DNA of 64,000 nt from Gimesia sp. (lineage in GTDB: Bacteria > Planctomycetota > Planctomycetia > Planctomycetales > Planctomycetaceae), in contig NZ_JAVJSQ010000026.1 in NCBI RefSeq assembly GCF_040219335.1, forward strand, positions 1 to 64,000, in the 5' to 3' direction. The translations under genes and the position numbers were made by a program. The first letter of the stretch is position 1, and each line of letters begins with the position of its first letter. The notes beneath the pieces are model-generated. The model was not told the DNA's origin. It was given only the letters and a program-made list of their open reading frames with translations, and ran no database searches. Shown in pieces: positions 9,101 through 18,662 of the stretch.

Positions 9101-11548
9101 GTCGATCATCAGATCCGAGGCAAAGTAACCGTTGATCTCGTTGATCGATTCGAGCTGCTCTGCCCGACTGCGAATGCCGGTCAGAATCCGTTCGGCCGAT
9201 TTCGTCAGCGAATTGGCCCGTTTATTTCGGCTTTCCACAATCGCCAGTTTGCGCGATTCAAACGCCGCGTAGATCTCTTCCCGCTTCTCTGTCAACTGCT
9301 CGACGAACTCATCGAATTCAGCGAACCGGCCTTCCAGCTCTTCAACCTGAATCATCAGTTTCGTCAGGAAGTCATCACACTTCTCGGGGGAATCACTGAC
9401 ATCCAGGTAGTTAACGACTCCCTGGTTCAGCAGCTTGATCTGGGCATTGAACTCAGCGACGCCTTCGACCGACATCAGATCCTTGATGCGATTCTTCAGC
9501 GCAGCCCGACTCTGATTGATGCGTGAGAAATTGGCAGAGATATTGTCGATGATCGCAGTCCGCTGCGTGGTGTCTTCCACTTTCAGATTACTGACAATAT
9601 CGATCAGCATCTCCAGCTCACCGGAACTGGCTTCGATCTCTTCTTCCACCTTCCGCGCGTCGGCTACTTTCTCGACCGTTTTAATCTTCTCGGAGGCAGC
9701 AGAGATCCGGTCGGCGTACGGTTTCAGGGCATCTTTTCGCAGCAGGAACTCAACACAGCGTCCAGCCAGTTTTTCGGTTCGTTCGCTGACTTTCGCTTCC
9801 AGTTGATCGACCAGCGTCACATCGACATACCGCAAATCTCGCAGGGAGATGACATCCCCCCGCAGACTCCGCAGGCTGGCCAGGCTCTGTACGAAATCAT
9901 CGATCTGATCGAACCGGCGATGATCGATGGCGACCAGGGTTTCGCGGGTCTGCGTCTCGACTTCGGCGGTCTTCTTCCTGGTATTCTGCCTGAGCTGCAG
10001 CACCTTTTCATACTCGGTGACCGCAGCTTCCGCCGCTTTCTTGATTTCCAGGACCACTTCACCCAGGGCATACGTATCCTGATGATTGATCCAGAAATAG
10101 GAATCCAGCACGTCCGTTGACTGTTTCACCAGATCGACATACAGATTTTCGTAAGCATCTCTGCGGTAAATCAGCCCAAGGAGTTCATGGCACTCTGCCA
10201 TCCCGCGGACAATGTCCTTATTGCCGATTTTATTGAGATAGGAATCGGTCTTGTGGGGAACTTCAAAAGATTCGCTGACGTAGGGCGTTTTCCAAAGCTG
10301 AATCGTGTGATGTTTCTGTGGCTCTCCCTGTCCCGAGAAACAGATCAGCTCGCCCCCTTCGAACAGCGTAAACCCATGGCAGATCATCGGGGTATCAAGT
10401 TTCTGTTCGATCACATTGTACTGCAGAAGCACGTGCACACCCTGTTCGGGCTGATAGAAGACGTAGAGAAAGTCTTCCCCGTTCGGTGCCGCGATCCGTT
10501 CCTGGTAGAGCATGTCCTGCAGGTCGGTTTCAAACGTTTTCGAATCCCCATTCTGCAGATAATAGCCGTTGGAAAACACGAGGCCATGATCATCGGGCAG
10601 CAGAATACAGGCATCCTTGATCGAATCCAGCCGCCGGGCCTGCTGCAGCTTTTCATTGTAAATGAAATAACGGAATTTCGATTCTTTGTAAGGACGAATC
10701 TTGAGCAGAATCAGTGAGCCGATCAATGCATAGAAAATCTCGGCATCATCGAGCGTCTGATCCGGGTCATCCACGGGTTCCGCGTAGATACCCTCACCGG
10801 TATCGGTGTTGTTCTCGATCTTGATGGTCAGGTCGCCGCCAATGGTCTCCACAAACAGACGGTCATCAATCGAGATATGAGGATGCACGCCCGAATAATG
10901 CAGATCGCGGTGTGTCCGCACCCACTCGAATTCCTGCTGGGGTGGATACTGCACTTCGTGATCGCTGCGGTTATCCACGTAGACCAGTTGATCTTCCTGG
11001 AAGGCCCATTTAAATGTTTTAAAATCGCGGGCTCCCTGCCCCACCTTGAACAGCATGTATAAAAAAGGTCCTTTGACAAAAAACTTGGCAAAGGTCGCAT
11101 TCTTATAGTAGCGGTAGATGTCCTTGAAATCTTTTTCGAACGCTGGGTCCTGAATCAGATCCAGGGGGAGGTTGTGATAAGTTCCGTCTTTGAATTCGTA
11201 GACTGAAAACACATCACTCAGCTGGATTTCTGTTTTCAGCCCGAAACGCACATTGTAGCCAAACAGAAACCGGTTCCCGACCGCCAGCATATCACGGGGC
11301 ACGCAGTTGTGCTCGGTCGTAATCCGATCGCTGCCCAGCAAGCGGGTTTCAATCGAACCAAAGACTTCCTTGCGACGTTCATTCAGTTGCGACAGGCGGG
11401 ACTGCAGTTCCTTACCACGACTCTGCAGACGGTTCTGAATGATTTCATACGTACTGCTCTCCAGCGCAATGGCGTCCGCATTGTCGGCTGCAGTCTCGGA
11501 TGTATGATTTTCTGAATCCGCCATTTGTTCGTGAATCCCGTGGCTCAC
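6200..11548 (-). CDS. Giant DUF3686-type AAA+ ATPase ('DNA repair ATPase')
   Basis: 1782 residues. The N-terminal half resembles the DUF3686 region of proteins annotated as ATPases involved in DNA repair: a beta-rich block to about residue 450, then long coiled-coil helices to about 950. A C-terminal AAA+ module has Walker A PPGYGKTTLM near residue 1290 and Walker B VMIYLDDIQHCNPE near 1355, followed by a MoxR-like NPYTESGEKFQIPDML sensor region and a helical tail. The 'DNA repair' name is historical; no nuclease or DNA-binding motif is visible. It is the last gene of an operon with a flotillin-like and a YqiJ/NfeD-like protein, which suggests a membrane-microdomain remodelling role. The start is GTG at 11548 or ATG at 11524; neither has a good SD. 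Confidence 0.85.
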   Translation of the reverse strand: MSHGIHEQMADSENHTSETAADNADAIALESSTYEIIQNRLQSRGKELQSRLSQLNERRKEVFGSIETRLLGSDRITTEHNCVPRDMLAVGNRFLFGYNVRFGLKTEIQLSDVFSVYEFKDGTYHNLPLDLIQDPAFEKDFKDIYRYYKNATFAKFFVKGPFLYMLFKVGQGARDFKTFKWAFQEDQLVYVDNRSDHEVQYPPQQEFEWVRTHRDLHYSGVHPHISIDDRLFVETIGGDLTIKIENNTDTGEGIYAEPVDDPDQTLDDAEIFYALIGSLILLKIRPYKESKFRYFIYNEKLQQARRLDSIKDACILLPDDHGLVFSNGYYLQNGDSKTFETDLQDMLYQERIAAPNGEDFLYVFYQPEQGVHVLLQYNVIEQKLDTPMICHGFTLFEGGELICFSGQGEPQKHHTIQLWKTPYVSESFEVPHKTDSYLNKIGNKDIVRGMAECHELLGLIYRRDAYENLYVDLVKQSTDVLDSYFWINHQDTYALGEVVLEIKKAAEAAVTEYEKVLQLRQNTRKKTAEVETQTRETLVAIDHRRFDQIDDFVQSLASLRSLRGDVISLRDLRYVDVTLVDQLEAKVSERTEKLAGRCVEFLLRKDALKPYADRISAASEKIKTVEKVADARKVEEEIEASSGELEMLIDIVSNLKVEDTTQRTAIIDNISANFSRINQSRAALKNRIKDLMSVEGVAEFNAQIKLLNQGVVNYLDVSDSPEKCDDFLTKLMIQVEELEGRFAEFDEFVEQLTEKREEIYAAFESRKLAIVESRNKRANSLTKSAERILTGIRSRAEQLESINEINGYFASDLMIDKVRDIVRQLGELEDTVKVDDIQSRLKSIREDAVRQLKDKQELFVDGENIIRLGNRNFTVNRQALDLTTVMRDDVLQLHLTGTNFFSEIEDERLLATRDVWNQELVSENRDVYRVEYLAYTLLNSLDSDPETSLESVVKLTDEELLAFIQKFMGPRYSEGYVKGVHDQDALLLVKSLLKIKPALGLLRYQPAARSLSNLYWNYFCAPELKTLFESQLSGFGRIMQVFPQTGKQQYYISELQQQLTEFVQRLHCFEPALVPESAEYLFQELVHGNQFVVSQRAGELFQEFEKYLKHNNALERFQESLEATHANPLNWFLLARDWVGAYLDHLNSDEDRDYRDEIALLLLAGKLDRQRLIDARVTDQISGLSGSHARIQQGEYHLHYNRFMQRLNEFQQVKVPRFESYVTLKKEIVDEARHAMRLEEFRPRVLTSFVRNRLLDEVYLPVIGDNLAKQMGEAGENKRTDRMGLLMLVSPPGYGKTTLMEYIANRLGIIFMKINGPALGHQVTSLDPASAPNAGAREEVKKLNLSLEMGDNVMIYLDDIQHCNPEFLQKFISLCDAQRKIEGVYEGETRTYDLRGRKVAVVMAGNPYTESGEKFQIPDMLSNRADIYNLGEVIGEHADAFEMSYLENCITSNPVLNPLTSRSQKDIYTIIQMAEDGTGERGDLEGNYSVEELNEMVSTMKKLIRVRDVILSVNREYIRSAAQSDEYRTEPAFKLQGSYRNMNRIAEKVFAVMNDRELETLIVSNYENDAQTLTSDTEANLLKFKELMGILKEAELQRWNDIKKSFRKNQQLKSVGGEDRMAQAILQLANVGEGLQDIREAMNAGIGRLTEEKTETNLDQYAREFAERFQNLSESLRAIQAALSSGTKDVTTLFEKSLQTRETQQAAAEKPAVEPDDRITVVNKIPRSLLNVLETQFDLMQGWMQPLLNSSQANQAEFQELKDLVKRCMKDYNALIKRVDDE

Positions 11549-11588
11549 TGTTTCAGTTGATTGAGTGAAGCATCCGTCTGAGGTAACT

Positions 11589-11631
11589 GTCTGCTCTCAC
11601 GGCCGGTTCAACCGGGCACAGGAGAGCAGAC
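11589..11631 (-). other. Intercistronic hairpin between flotillin and ATPase genes
   Basis: A 10-bp perfect outer stem (GTCTGCTCTC / GAGAGCAGAC) encloses an inner CCGGT/ACCGG stem with a TCA loop. It lies in the 128-nt gap between two minus-strand genes. No T-tract follows on the minus strand, so it is more likely an mRNA processing/stability or partial-termination element than a full intrinsic terminator. Confidence 0.55.
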
Positions 11632-11676
11632 CAGACCTCTTATCCGTCCAGCTAGAGCATGACTCGCAGCTCTATT

Positions 11677-13776
11677 TTACGATTGCACCTTGGCTTTCAT
11701 AAAGGAGGACACTTTCTGGTCGGAGATTCCGAGATTTTTGACGGTTGCCAGCAGGCGGTTCAGGGTCGAACGGTCTTCATCGCTCTCGGCCTGAACGAGC
11801 AGCTGTGAGATCAAAGCGGCAATCGACAGGTTCTTGGCATCTTCGAAGGACATGCCAAACCGGGAGATAAAGGTCTGGAGCTGGTCTTCAAAGTAGTCCG
11901 GATTTCCGTTGAAGAACGTGTTCTTGATATCCGTCAGGGTTTCGCTGTTGTGCACGAAACGATCGATGGATTTACCACTCTTGATCGAATCCACAATCTT
12001 ATCGAAGAAGGTGGTTTCGCCACCCACGATGTCGATCCGGGCCGATTTGAGTGCCTCGCCGACAATACCGGCCTGAGCCTCGGCGATCTCCTGCTGAGCC
12101 GAAATCGCTGCCAGTTCGATATCTTTTTCCTTGTTGATTTTGATCTTGAATTCTTCGTGATCGCGGCCGACTTCGTCGAAGAGCTTCATCGCATTGGCTT
12201 TCTCTTCGATACCATTGGCTTCTGAGCTGAACTTCAGCTTCATCACGTTCGCTTCCGCGGTTCCGGTCTTTTCGGTCGCTTCGGCTTTGGCCATCATCAC
12301 GTTGGCTTCGGCCTGACCGGTCTTCTCGGTGGCGGTTGCCTTGGCAATCATGACCTGGGCATCGGCCAGACCTTCTGCGGCACCGTCGGCCGTTTTGGCT
12401 TCCGCCATGACTTTGATCGCATCCGATTTCTTTTCGGTTGCCGTCTTTTCGGCTTCGGCTTCGATGACCATTTTTTCGGCCAGCAGTTCGGCAGATGACT
12501 TCTGTGCTTCGGCCGCTTTGACTTCCTTGACCAGGTTTTCCTGAGCTTCCATTTCCGCTTTGGTCACGGTGACCTGTTTCAAACGGTCTGCAGTCGCGAA
12601 TTCGTGCGTATCCTTGATGCGTTCTTCTTCTTCGACCACGGCTCGTTCGACAATCACCCGCTCGCGGATCACTTCCTGAATGTTCCGTTTTTCTACTTCA
12701 ATCGCTTTATCTTTCTCGATATCAGCAATGCCGACAACCCGTTCACGTTCCGTGACTTCCAGCAAGCGATCTTTTTCAACCCGTTCGGTCTCAACCGCGT
12801 CGGTCCGTTCTTTATTCTTCTGAGCCACAATGATCTGGCGAAGTTTGTTTTCTTCAGCGATCGACAGTTCTTCGTCGGTGCGAATCCGCGCGGATTCCGC
12901 TTTCAGACGCTCTTGATGTTCTACCTGTCGAGCTTCGGCTTCTTCACGAGCCGTCAACGATGCGATTTCCCGCTTCTGTTTCTCAACCGCTTCGACCCGC
13001 TGACGTTCCAGTTCCAGAATCGTTTCCTGGGCTTCCACGTCCTGCTTCTTGATCGTCTTTTCTTTTTCCCGCGTAATATTGTTCGACAGCACGTGTTCCC
13101 GGGCGGTGAGGTCGGTAATCTTCTTGATCCCTTCCGCATCCAGAATGTTGGTCGGGCTCAACTTCTCAAGCGGTGTCTGTTCCAGGAAGTCGATCGCACA
13201 GTCATCCAGAATGTACCCGTTCAGATCGGTGCCGATGATTTTGAGGATTTCTTCCTTGAACTTGTCCCGCTCGTTGTAGAGCTCAACAAAGTCAAAATGC
13301 TTACCGACCGTCTTCAAAGCTTCTGAGAACTTGGCATCAAACAGTTCAATCAGGGCATCCCGGCTGGAAGCACGTTTACAACCCAGTGATTGCGCCACGT
13401 TGCGAATGTCATTCGAAGTATTGTTGACTCTCACGAAGAAAGCCACTTCGATATCAGCCCGGATATTATCCCGACAAATCAGCCCCGCTTCCCCTTTGCG
13501 GGCAATTTCGATCCGCTTGACCGAGAGGTCCATCTGGTCGGCACGGTGCAGGATCGGAATGACAAAGATCCCTTCCCCGTTGGCAACTTTAAGGTTCCCG
13601 ACCCCGGTTCGTACCAGAGCCTCTTCCGGTCCAACCTTGCGATAGAAACGGGAAAGTGCCATCGCAAAACCAGCCAGCACGACCCCGATCACGACAATTG
13701 CGGTGACAATGGACCCACTGAATAAATCGACCCCCAACAGTTGAGCTGTGGGTAACTGAAGTACCGATATGGACAT
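11677..13776 (-). CDS. Flotillin-like SPFH protein (YqiK type)
   Basis: 699 residues. An N-terminal membrane segment (about residues 22-45) is followed by the SPFH/PHB domain (about 50-235). A long, highly charged coiled coil rich in Glu/Lys/Ala runs from about 235 to 560, and the C-terminus is compact. Two near-identical 18-residue units, KATATEKTGQAEANVMMA and KAEATEKTGTAEANVMKL, sit in the distal coiled coil, with a degenerate copy before them. Flotillins oligomerise on the cytoplasmic face of the inner membrane and organise microdomains. The gene follows a YqiJ/NfeD-like gene by only 4 nt and precedes the DUF3686 ATPase, so the three proteins probably work as one complex. Confidence 0.92.
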   Translation of the reverse strand: MSISVLQLPTAQLLGVDLFSGSIVTAIVVIGVVLAGFAMALSRFYRKVGPEEALVRTGVGNLKVANGEGIFVIPILHRADQMDLSVKRIEIARKGEAGLICRDNIRADIEVAFFVRVNNTSNDIRNVAQSLGCKRASSRDALIELFDAKFSEALKTVGKHFDFVELYNERDKFKEEILKIIGTDLNGYILDDCAIDFLEQTPLEKLSPTNILDAEGIKKITDLTAREHVLSNNITREKEKTIKKQDVEAQETILELERQRVEAVEKQKREIASLTAREEAEARQVEHQERLKAESARIRTDEELSIAEENKLRQIIVAQKNKERTDAVETERVEKDRLLEVTERERVVGIADIEKDKAIEVEKRNIQEVIRERVIVERAVVEEEERIKDTHEFATADRLKQVTVTKAEMEAQENLVKEVKAAEAQKSSAELLAEKMVIEAEAEKTATEKKSDAIKVMAEAKTADGAAEGLADAQVMIAKATATEKTGQAEANVMMAKAEATEKTGTAEANVMKLKFSSEANGIEEKANAMKLFDEVGRDHEEFKIKINKEKDIELAAISAQQEIAEAQAGIVGEALKSARIDIVGGETTFFDKIVDSIKSGKSIDRFVHNSETLTDIKNTFFNGNPDYFEDQLQTFISRFGMSFEDAKNLSIAALISQLLVQAESDEDRSTLNRLLATVKNLGISDQKVSSFMKAKVQS

Positions 13777-13780
13777 GTTC

Positions 13781-14401
13781 TTAGGACTCCTGGTTAATTT
13801 TAACGACGTAAAAGGCCTGTGTTTCCTGGTTATAATCCGTCAGACGCACCAGATCTCCCTTCTGGATTGTTTCGTCTTCCGAACGAATATGCAGCTTGAG
13901 AGGGGCTCCTTCCGTCTCCAGTTCGGCCTGGCCGAACTTCTCTGTGACCGAACTGCTGGTCACACGACATGATTTGCCTAACAATGTTTCGATTTGATTG
14001 GGGGGAGTAAACTGAAAATATCCCTTGAATGGCTGCGTAATCAACTTTGTAACCACCAGACTGATCCCCAGATTTCTCAGGAACAGCGGGAGATAGTCCA
14101 TCGCAGATTGAATCTCGACCCCGGCATCGAAGTTGATGGAGAGCATCCACATACTGAGCGAGAAAATACTCATCCAGACCATGACGGGCACTTCACCGAG
14201 ATTCAGGAACTTCAAACCGATGAAGCCAAAATCCAGTATGGACGGGCCATGACCGCCGACTTCAAAGTCCAGATCAAAATCCAGCAGATCAAAGTCCAAC
14301 ACCCCGATAATCACAAACAGCCAATACAGCACGCAGATGGCGACCAGTACCGTTGCCGGCAGGGTGGGCCAGTTCAGAGCTGCGTGCAGTAATTCAGTCA
14401 C
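13781..14401 (-). CDS. YqiJ/NfeD-like membrane protein with OB-fold tail
   Basis: 206 residues. Hydrophobic segments lie near residues 15-36, 58-95 and 107-125. The C-terminal soluble part (about 135-200) has the alternating beta pattern of the NfeD-type OB fold (GKSCRVTSSSVTEKFGQAEL, then KGDLVRLTDYN). NfeD/YqiJ proteins are encoded directly upstream of flotillins and are thought to support their localisation or assembly. Here the stop lies 4 nt before the flotillin start, so translation is likely coupled. Start is GTG at 14401 with little SD. An Asp-rich loop (DFDLLDFDLDFEVGGHG) follows the first membrane segment. Confidence 0.85.
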   Translation of the reverse strand: MTELLHAALNWPTLPATVLVAICVLYWLFVIIGVLDFDLLDFDLDFEVGGHGPSILDFGFIGLKFLNLGEVPVMVWMSIFSLSMWMLSINFDAGVEIQSAMDYLPLFLRNLGISLVVTKLITQPFKGYFQFTPPNQIETLLGKSCRVTSSSVTEKFGQAELETEGAPLKLHIRSEDETIQKGDLVRLTDYNQETQAFYVVKINQES

Positions 14402-14751
14402 GGCGGGCTTTCAGCTTTAAAGGATATAAAATCAGCTCACACCTCCCGGACAGCAGGGAAGTGCGAAATCCTCACGTACCTCGCTGGAAAGAGAATCCAA
14501 CGAGTATGGTTCTTTCAGTATGAACCATAAATCAGATTTGGCAGACTAAAGAACGTAAAAATCAGTCCAGGGATCACGAAAACCGGGCAATCCGGCAGAT
14601 TTTTTCCCGATAGAGGAATCGCGCCTAAAAAGGGAGTTGTTCAGCACACACCCCCTGTAGGGAAATCAGAATCAAAAACGGGGAAATCTTCTGTGAAGAA
14701 ATAAAAACGACTCAAGTAATGACTCCTCGCCTCCGAAGTGCACCGCGCATG
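14402..14751. other. Intergenic stretch upstream of the flotillin operon
   Basis: About 350 nt between the start of the minus-strand YqiJ-like gene and the fabI terminator. I see no supported open frame or RNA gene. It should contain the promoter of the three-gene flotillin operon, but I could not pick out a convincing -35/-10 pair. Confidence 0.45.
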
Positions 14752-14792
14752 AAAAAACCACCTGTTGCAACGATTCTGTGCAACAGGTGGTT
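14752..14792 (-). terminator. Intrinsic terminator of fabI
   Basis: A perfect 14-bp stem (AACCACCTGTTGCA / TGCAACAGGTGGTT, arms 14756-14769 and 14779-14792) with a 9-nt loop. On the minus strand it is followed directly by a run of six T (the A-run at 14752-14757). It sits about 37 nt past the fabI stop and is a textbook Rho-independent terminator. Confidence 0.9.
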
Positions 14793-14828
14793 CAACAGGA
14801 TTATGCTGATTGCCAGCAGGGAGCAGGC

Positions 14829-15644
14829 TTAGCCTTCCATCTGCTGTAATTCGATTGGCGGAGCACCCATGATGTGGTAACCCGAATCGACATGGTGATT
14901 CTCACCGGAAACACCACTCGAGAGATCGCTCAACAGGTACATGCCTGCTTTGCCGACGTCATCCGGGGTAATGTTCTTCCGCAGGGGTGACATGGTGGAG
15001 TAGAGCTTCATCATCACATCGAACTCACCCACGGCTGAGGAGCTGAGTGTTTTCAGCGGACCAGCGCTCAGGCTGTTCACGCGAATGCCTTCAGGGCCCA
15101 GTTCATTCGCCAGGTACATTACGGTGTTTTCCAGTGCAGACTTGCAGATCCCCATGACGTTGTAACCGGGAATCACTTTCTCACCGCCGAGGTAGCTCAA
15201 CGTGAGCATGCTGCCGCCCGGCTTGAGAATTTCGCGGGCACGACGGGCAATGGTGATCAGGCTGTAAACGCTGATTTCCATCGAGAGCTTGAATCCATCC
15301 CGGCTGACGTTATAAACCGGTCCCTTGAGGTCGTCCATGGGAGCATAGGCGATTGAGTGCAGCAGAAAATCAATTTGTCCGTACTCAGCCTTAACCTTTT
15401 CGAACACCTTATCCAGGTCTTCTTCCTTGGTCACATCGCAGGGAATCATGATCTCTGCCCCACGTGGCTCTACCAGCTTCCTCAGCCGACGCTCCATACG
15501 GGGACGCTCGGGGTCTTTATCGGGAAGGTGTGTGAAAGCCATCTCGGCTCCCTCATCATACAGCTTCTCTGTAATCGCCCAGGCGATGGAATGGTCATTC
15601 GCAATGCCAAATACAAGACCTTTTTTACCTTCAAAAAGCCCCAT
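14829..15644 (-). CDS. fabI: Enoyl-[acyl-carrier-protein] reductase (NADH)
   Basis: 271 residues, normal FabI length. It reduces trans-2-enoyl-ACP in the last step of each fatty-acid elongation cycle, in the cytoplasm. The N-terminal nucleotide fold has the FabI-type [12 protein letters not shown] (13-24) and CDVT (69-72). The active site has Tyr151 in SYLGGEK, and Tyr161 with Lys168 in YNVMGICK, the Y-x6-K arrangement of FabI (as opposed to the Y-x8-K of FabV). The HSIAYAP block (96-102) and [10 protein letters not shown] are also typical. An ACGGAG SD precedes ATG. The gene is monocistronic with its own terminator; the sigma-factor gene upstream is separated by a 202-nt gap holding another hairpin. 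Confidence 0.96.
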   Translation of the reverse strand: MGLFEGKKGLVFGIANDHSIAWAITEKLYDEGAEMAFTHLPDKDPERPRMERRLRKLVEPRGAEIMIPCDVTKEEDLDKVFEKVKAEYGQIDFLLHSIAYAPMDDLKGPVYNVSRDGFKLSMEISVYSLITIARRAREILKPGGSMLTLSYLGGEKVIPGYNVMGICKSALENTVMYLANELGPEGIRVNSLSAGPLKTLSSSAVGEFDVMMKLYSTMSPLRKNITPDDVGKAGMYLLSDLSSGVSGENHHVDSGYHIMGAPPIELQQMEG

Positions 15645-15772
15645 GCTGTGATACTCCGTAAATTTTTAAAAATCCAGATAGATTGAAGTGACGGGGATAT
15701 TCAATCTGCTACTGTAAATTGCGTCTTAATACAGCGTATAAACTATTCGAATTGCCGCCAATAGAAAAGCCA

Positions 15773-15810
15773 AAGGCGGCCTGTTGTTCGTGAAAACAAC
15801 AAACCGCCTT
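15773..15810 (-). terminator. Probable terminator of the sigma-factor gene
   Basis: Stem AAGGCGG/CCGCCTT (15773-15779 and 15804-15810) extended by an inner TGTTGTT/AACAACA stem with small bulges. It lies 37 nt past the sigma-gene stop on the minus strand and is followed there by TTTGGCTTTTC, a moderately T-rich tail. Confidence 0.75.
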
Positions 15811-15846
15811 GAATCTAAGGAGTATCAATTTCAGATCAGAGCTGGT

Positions 15847-17610
15847 TTATTCCAGTGCTCCGACCATGCTGGAGGATTCCTGTTCTGACTGAACACCCTC
15901 TTCTGTCTGATTTTCCTCATCTTCCTTATTGGGGAAGATGGCATCCACGAACCCACGCAGGTGCGCACTTCGCGTCTGGTGCTGCAGTTTCCGCAGGGCC
16001 TTGGATTCGATCTGACGGATACGTTCGCGGGTCACCTTGAAGATACGACCGGTTTCTTCGAGGGTGTAGCTGTAACCGTCACCCAGACCATAACGCAGAC
16101 GAATGATTTCCCGTTCGCGATAGGTCAGACTTTTAAGCACGTGCTCGATTTTGTCTTTGAGCATTTCCCGCATTGCGGCGTCGGCAGGTGAAGATTCGTG
16201 TCCGTCTTCCAGGAAATCGCCGAAGCTGCTGTCTTCGCTTTCTCCGACGGGTGTATCCAGACTGATCGGATGCTTCCAGGTCTTCATGATCCGCTCGGTC
16301 TCTTCCACACCCAGTCCGACGGAATCAGCCAGTTCTTCCATGGTCGGTTCGCGACCGGTTTCCTGGCGAATCTGTTCGCTGCGGGCTTTGAGGGTCGAGA
16401 TGCTCTGGAACATGTGGACGGGAATACGAATCGTCCGGGCATGGTCCGCAACGGCACGGGTAATTGCCTGACGAATCCACCAGGTAGCGTAAGTTGAGAA
16501 CTTATAACCACGGCGGTATTCGTATTTCTCAACGCCCCGCATCAGGCCGGCATTTCCTTCCTGGATCAGATCCAGGAAGCTCAGGCCACGGTTACGATAT
16601 TTCTTGGCGATCGAAACAACCAGTCGCAGGTTACCGCCGGAAAGTTGCTGTTTCGCTTCCGTCCAGTCATCGAAGCGACGTTTGATTTCACGTGAACGAC
16701 TCTGAAAGTCATCGGACGATTCAACAACCATGGTTGTCAGTTCTGCCAGTTCGCGTTCCAGCAGACGTGTGTCCGTTGTCTTGTGACGCAGTTGCCGAAA
16801 GTCTTCCAGCTGTTCCTGTACTTCACGCATCCGACCGGCAATCTGGTGAATACGTTTCAGGACAGGCTGTAGACGCTGAGTTCGCAGACAGAGTTCTTCA
16901 CAGAGGGTCGCCATTTTCTGGCGACGAATTCTCATGCGTCTGCGAATTTCGCGCTGTTCGACTTTGCCGGCTTCACCCGATTCGAGTTTTTCAAAATCGT
17001 CGCGATTTTTCTCCATTAACGCCTGCAAAGTGGCGATATTAAAAGGCATCCGGCCCATGATCTGATCTTTGGTGGCATCCTCAGTATCAGAAGTTCGCAG
17101 TGTGCGTTCGAAGGGCAGTTCACCCGCGTAAACTTTCTCCAGAGTATCGATGGCAATCTTCAGTGCAAAGTCAGATTCGAGCACAGTGCGGCGGAACCGC
17201 TTGCGCGTAATCTCGATTTTCTTTGCCAGAAAAATTTCACGCGAACGACTCAACAGAGGAATGTTACCCATCTGGCTGAGATACATGCGAATGGGATCGC
17301 GTGAAGAGAGAGAAGTATCAGCCTCCACCATCGACGAACTGGAATCGTCGTCATCGTCTGAATTGGCTGAGGCTTCCGGGTCCGTTTCGGCAGATGTATC
17401 CATGGCAGATACTTCTTCCTCATCGATATCTGCATTCGGATCATCAATCAGGTCCAGGGCACGCTCTTCCAGACCGACGACGATGTACTCGATCAGAGAC
17501 GGATCGCCACCTTCATCAGGCAGGAACGTATGAACCTGTTGAAATGTTAGAAAACCTTGTTCTTCCGCTTCCTGAAATAATGAATTCAGATTGGCATCGA
17601 AACGGTGCAC
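15847..17610 (-). CDS. RpoD-like sigma-70 factor
   Basis: 587 residues. N-terminal residues 1-60 resemble region 1.1; an acidic Asp/Ser-rich linker (60-100) follows; region 1.2 starts at [16 protein letters not shown] (about 105-120). A helical spacer resembling the non-conserved region lies at 135-320. Region 2 is canonical ([50 protein letters not shown] at about 326-383), then region 3 and a full region 4 with the helix-turn-helix [18 protein letters not shown]. With all regions present and RpoD-like size, it is probably a primary or near-primary sigma factor. Planctomycetes often carry more than one such gene, so I leave rpoD unassigned. Cytoplasmic, binding core RNA polymerase. Confidence 0.93.
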   Translation of the reverse strand: MHRFDANLNSLFQEAEEQGFLTFQQVHTFLPDEGGDPSLIEYIVVGLEERALDLIDDPNADIDEEEVSAMDTSAETDPEASANSDDDDDSSSSMVEADTSLSSRDPIRMYLSQMGNIPLLSRSREIFLAKKIEITRKRFRRTVLESDFALKIAIDTLEKVYAGELPFERTLRTSDTEDATKDQIMGRMPFNIATLQALMEKNRDDFEKLESGEAGKVEQREIRRRMRIRRQKMATLCEELCLRTQRLQPVLKRIHQIAGRMREVQEQLEDFRQLRHKTTDTRLLERELAELTTMVVESSDDFQSRSREIKRRFDDWTEAKQQLSGGNLRLVVSIAKKYRNRGLSFLDLIQEGNAGLMRGVEKYEYRRGYKFSTYATWWIRQAITRAVADHARTIRIPVHMFQSISTLKARSEQIRQETGREPTMEELADSVGLGVEETERIMKTWKHPISLDTPVGESEDSSFGDFLEDGHESSPADAAMREMLKDKIEHVLKSLTYREREIIRLRYGLGDGYSYTLEETGRIFKVTRERIRQIESKALRKLQHQTRSAHLRGFVDAIFPNKEDEENQTEEGVQSEQESSSMVGALE

Positions 17611-18497
17611 GGGTCACTCCCTTTATTATGTATTATCAAATCTGTCGGTCACACGTCCGTGCGTAACCACGGCGTTTTTGTTTATGAGAATAAAAGGGAA
17701 GCCTGATATGAAGCGTCAAAGCTGACCATCTGACATCCCTTTTCCTGTTGTTATATCTGTATTAATCGAGCGGACATGTTCTAATTCCACTCTACTCATA
17801 CCTGTCTGCTTCCTATAGAGTCAGACAGTGAAATAATCATAAAACTCATCAAAACCTGAAGACGTTCTCTGAGCCCGGCGAAATAGTCCTTCAGTAACAT
17901 CAACTGCGAGGAGAAAGGCTCAATGCAGAACCTGGTCTTTTGAGGTAGATTGGGCGTCGCGTAGAACAAACTGCCGCTGGCATTGCTCAAATACGCACTC
18001 GTGCTCTTAGTCGGAGCATCCGGTTCGCCAACATCATTCTTCAAGAGGGTTCTCTCCCAAGGCATCCTTACAACTCCCGAGAACCTGAAAAAGCCAATAA
18101 GCCTCCAGCTCATATAGCCCCATACTACCACAACTTTCTGTAACGTCTACGGAAATCCCCATCACGAATTAAAAAATTGTAAAAAACCTCTCAAGCTTTA
18201 CCTGTCAATAACTTACGACTAAATCCTGCCTGCACTTGCAGAGCCAGACCCACCTCCGTCCACAGGCATGTTCATGGGATTTAAATCTCAATTGTGCAGC
18301 AATTTAAGGGCTCCACACCGAGACAGCTTCCCCAAGACGTTCCCTCGCATACTGTTATTTTCACACCATACCCTAAATAGTCAATCCCCCGATTTAGATC
18401 CTCTGCTGAACATTTAGGGGATCTTCCAGCTTTGACAGTTTTTCTGAAACCGACCCGACAGTTCTGGAGATGTCCTCCGGGAAACAATTGGTCTTGA
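17611..18497. other. Long intergenic region without a supported gene
   Basis: About 890 nt between the sigma-factor start (minus) and the citrate synthase promoter (plus). The longest frame (minus, 17796-18131, 111 codons) has no domain, no SD and atypical composition, so I do not call it. The region must contain the sigma-gene promoter on its left. Otherwise nothing recognisable. Confidence 0.5.
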
Positions 18498-18525
18498 TTG
18501 AACTTATACCCGGGCTTGATATACT
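18498..18525 (+). promoter_or_regulatory. Candidate sigma-70 promoter of citrate synthase
   Basis: TTGAAC (18498-18503) and TATACT (18520-18525) are separated by 16 nt, a good match to the vegetative consensus. Transcription would begin near 18532, giving a leader of about 130 nt before ATG 18663. Confidence 0.55.
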
Positions 18526-18662
18526 GGTTGTCGAGGCGTTTTCAATACATTGTTTAAAAACAATTGAGGCGGGTAACCGCCGGACCAGAGCCTTCGTTTA
18601 CGTGATAGCTACCCTTTACTGTAAATTTATTGGCTGTAGATGAGAAAGTGAAATCAGTTCAA

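Noticed and set aside
12604-13326. 240-codon plus-strand frame antisense to the flotillin gene
   Set aside because: Shadow of the repetitive Glu/Lys/Ala coding of flotillin; Phe-rich and without domain.
17796-18131. 111-codon minus-strand frame in the long gap before citrate synthase
   Set aside because: No domain, no SD, unusual composition and no neighbour support; probably chance.
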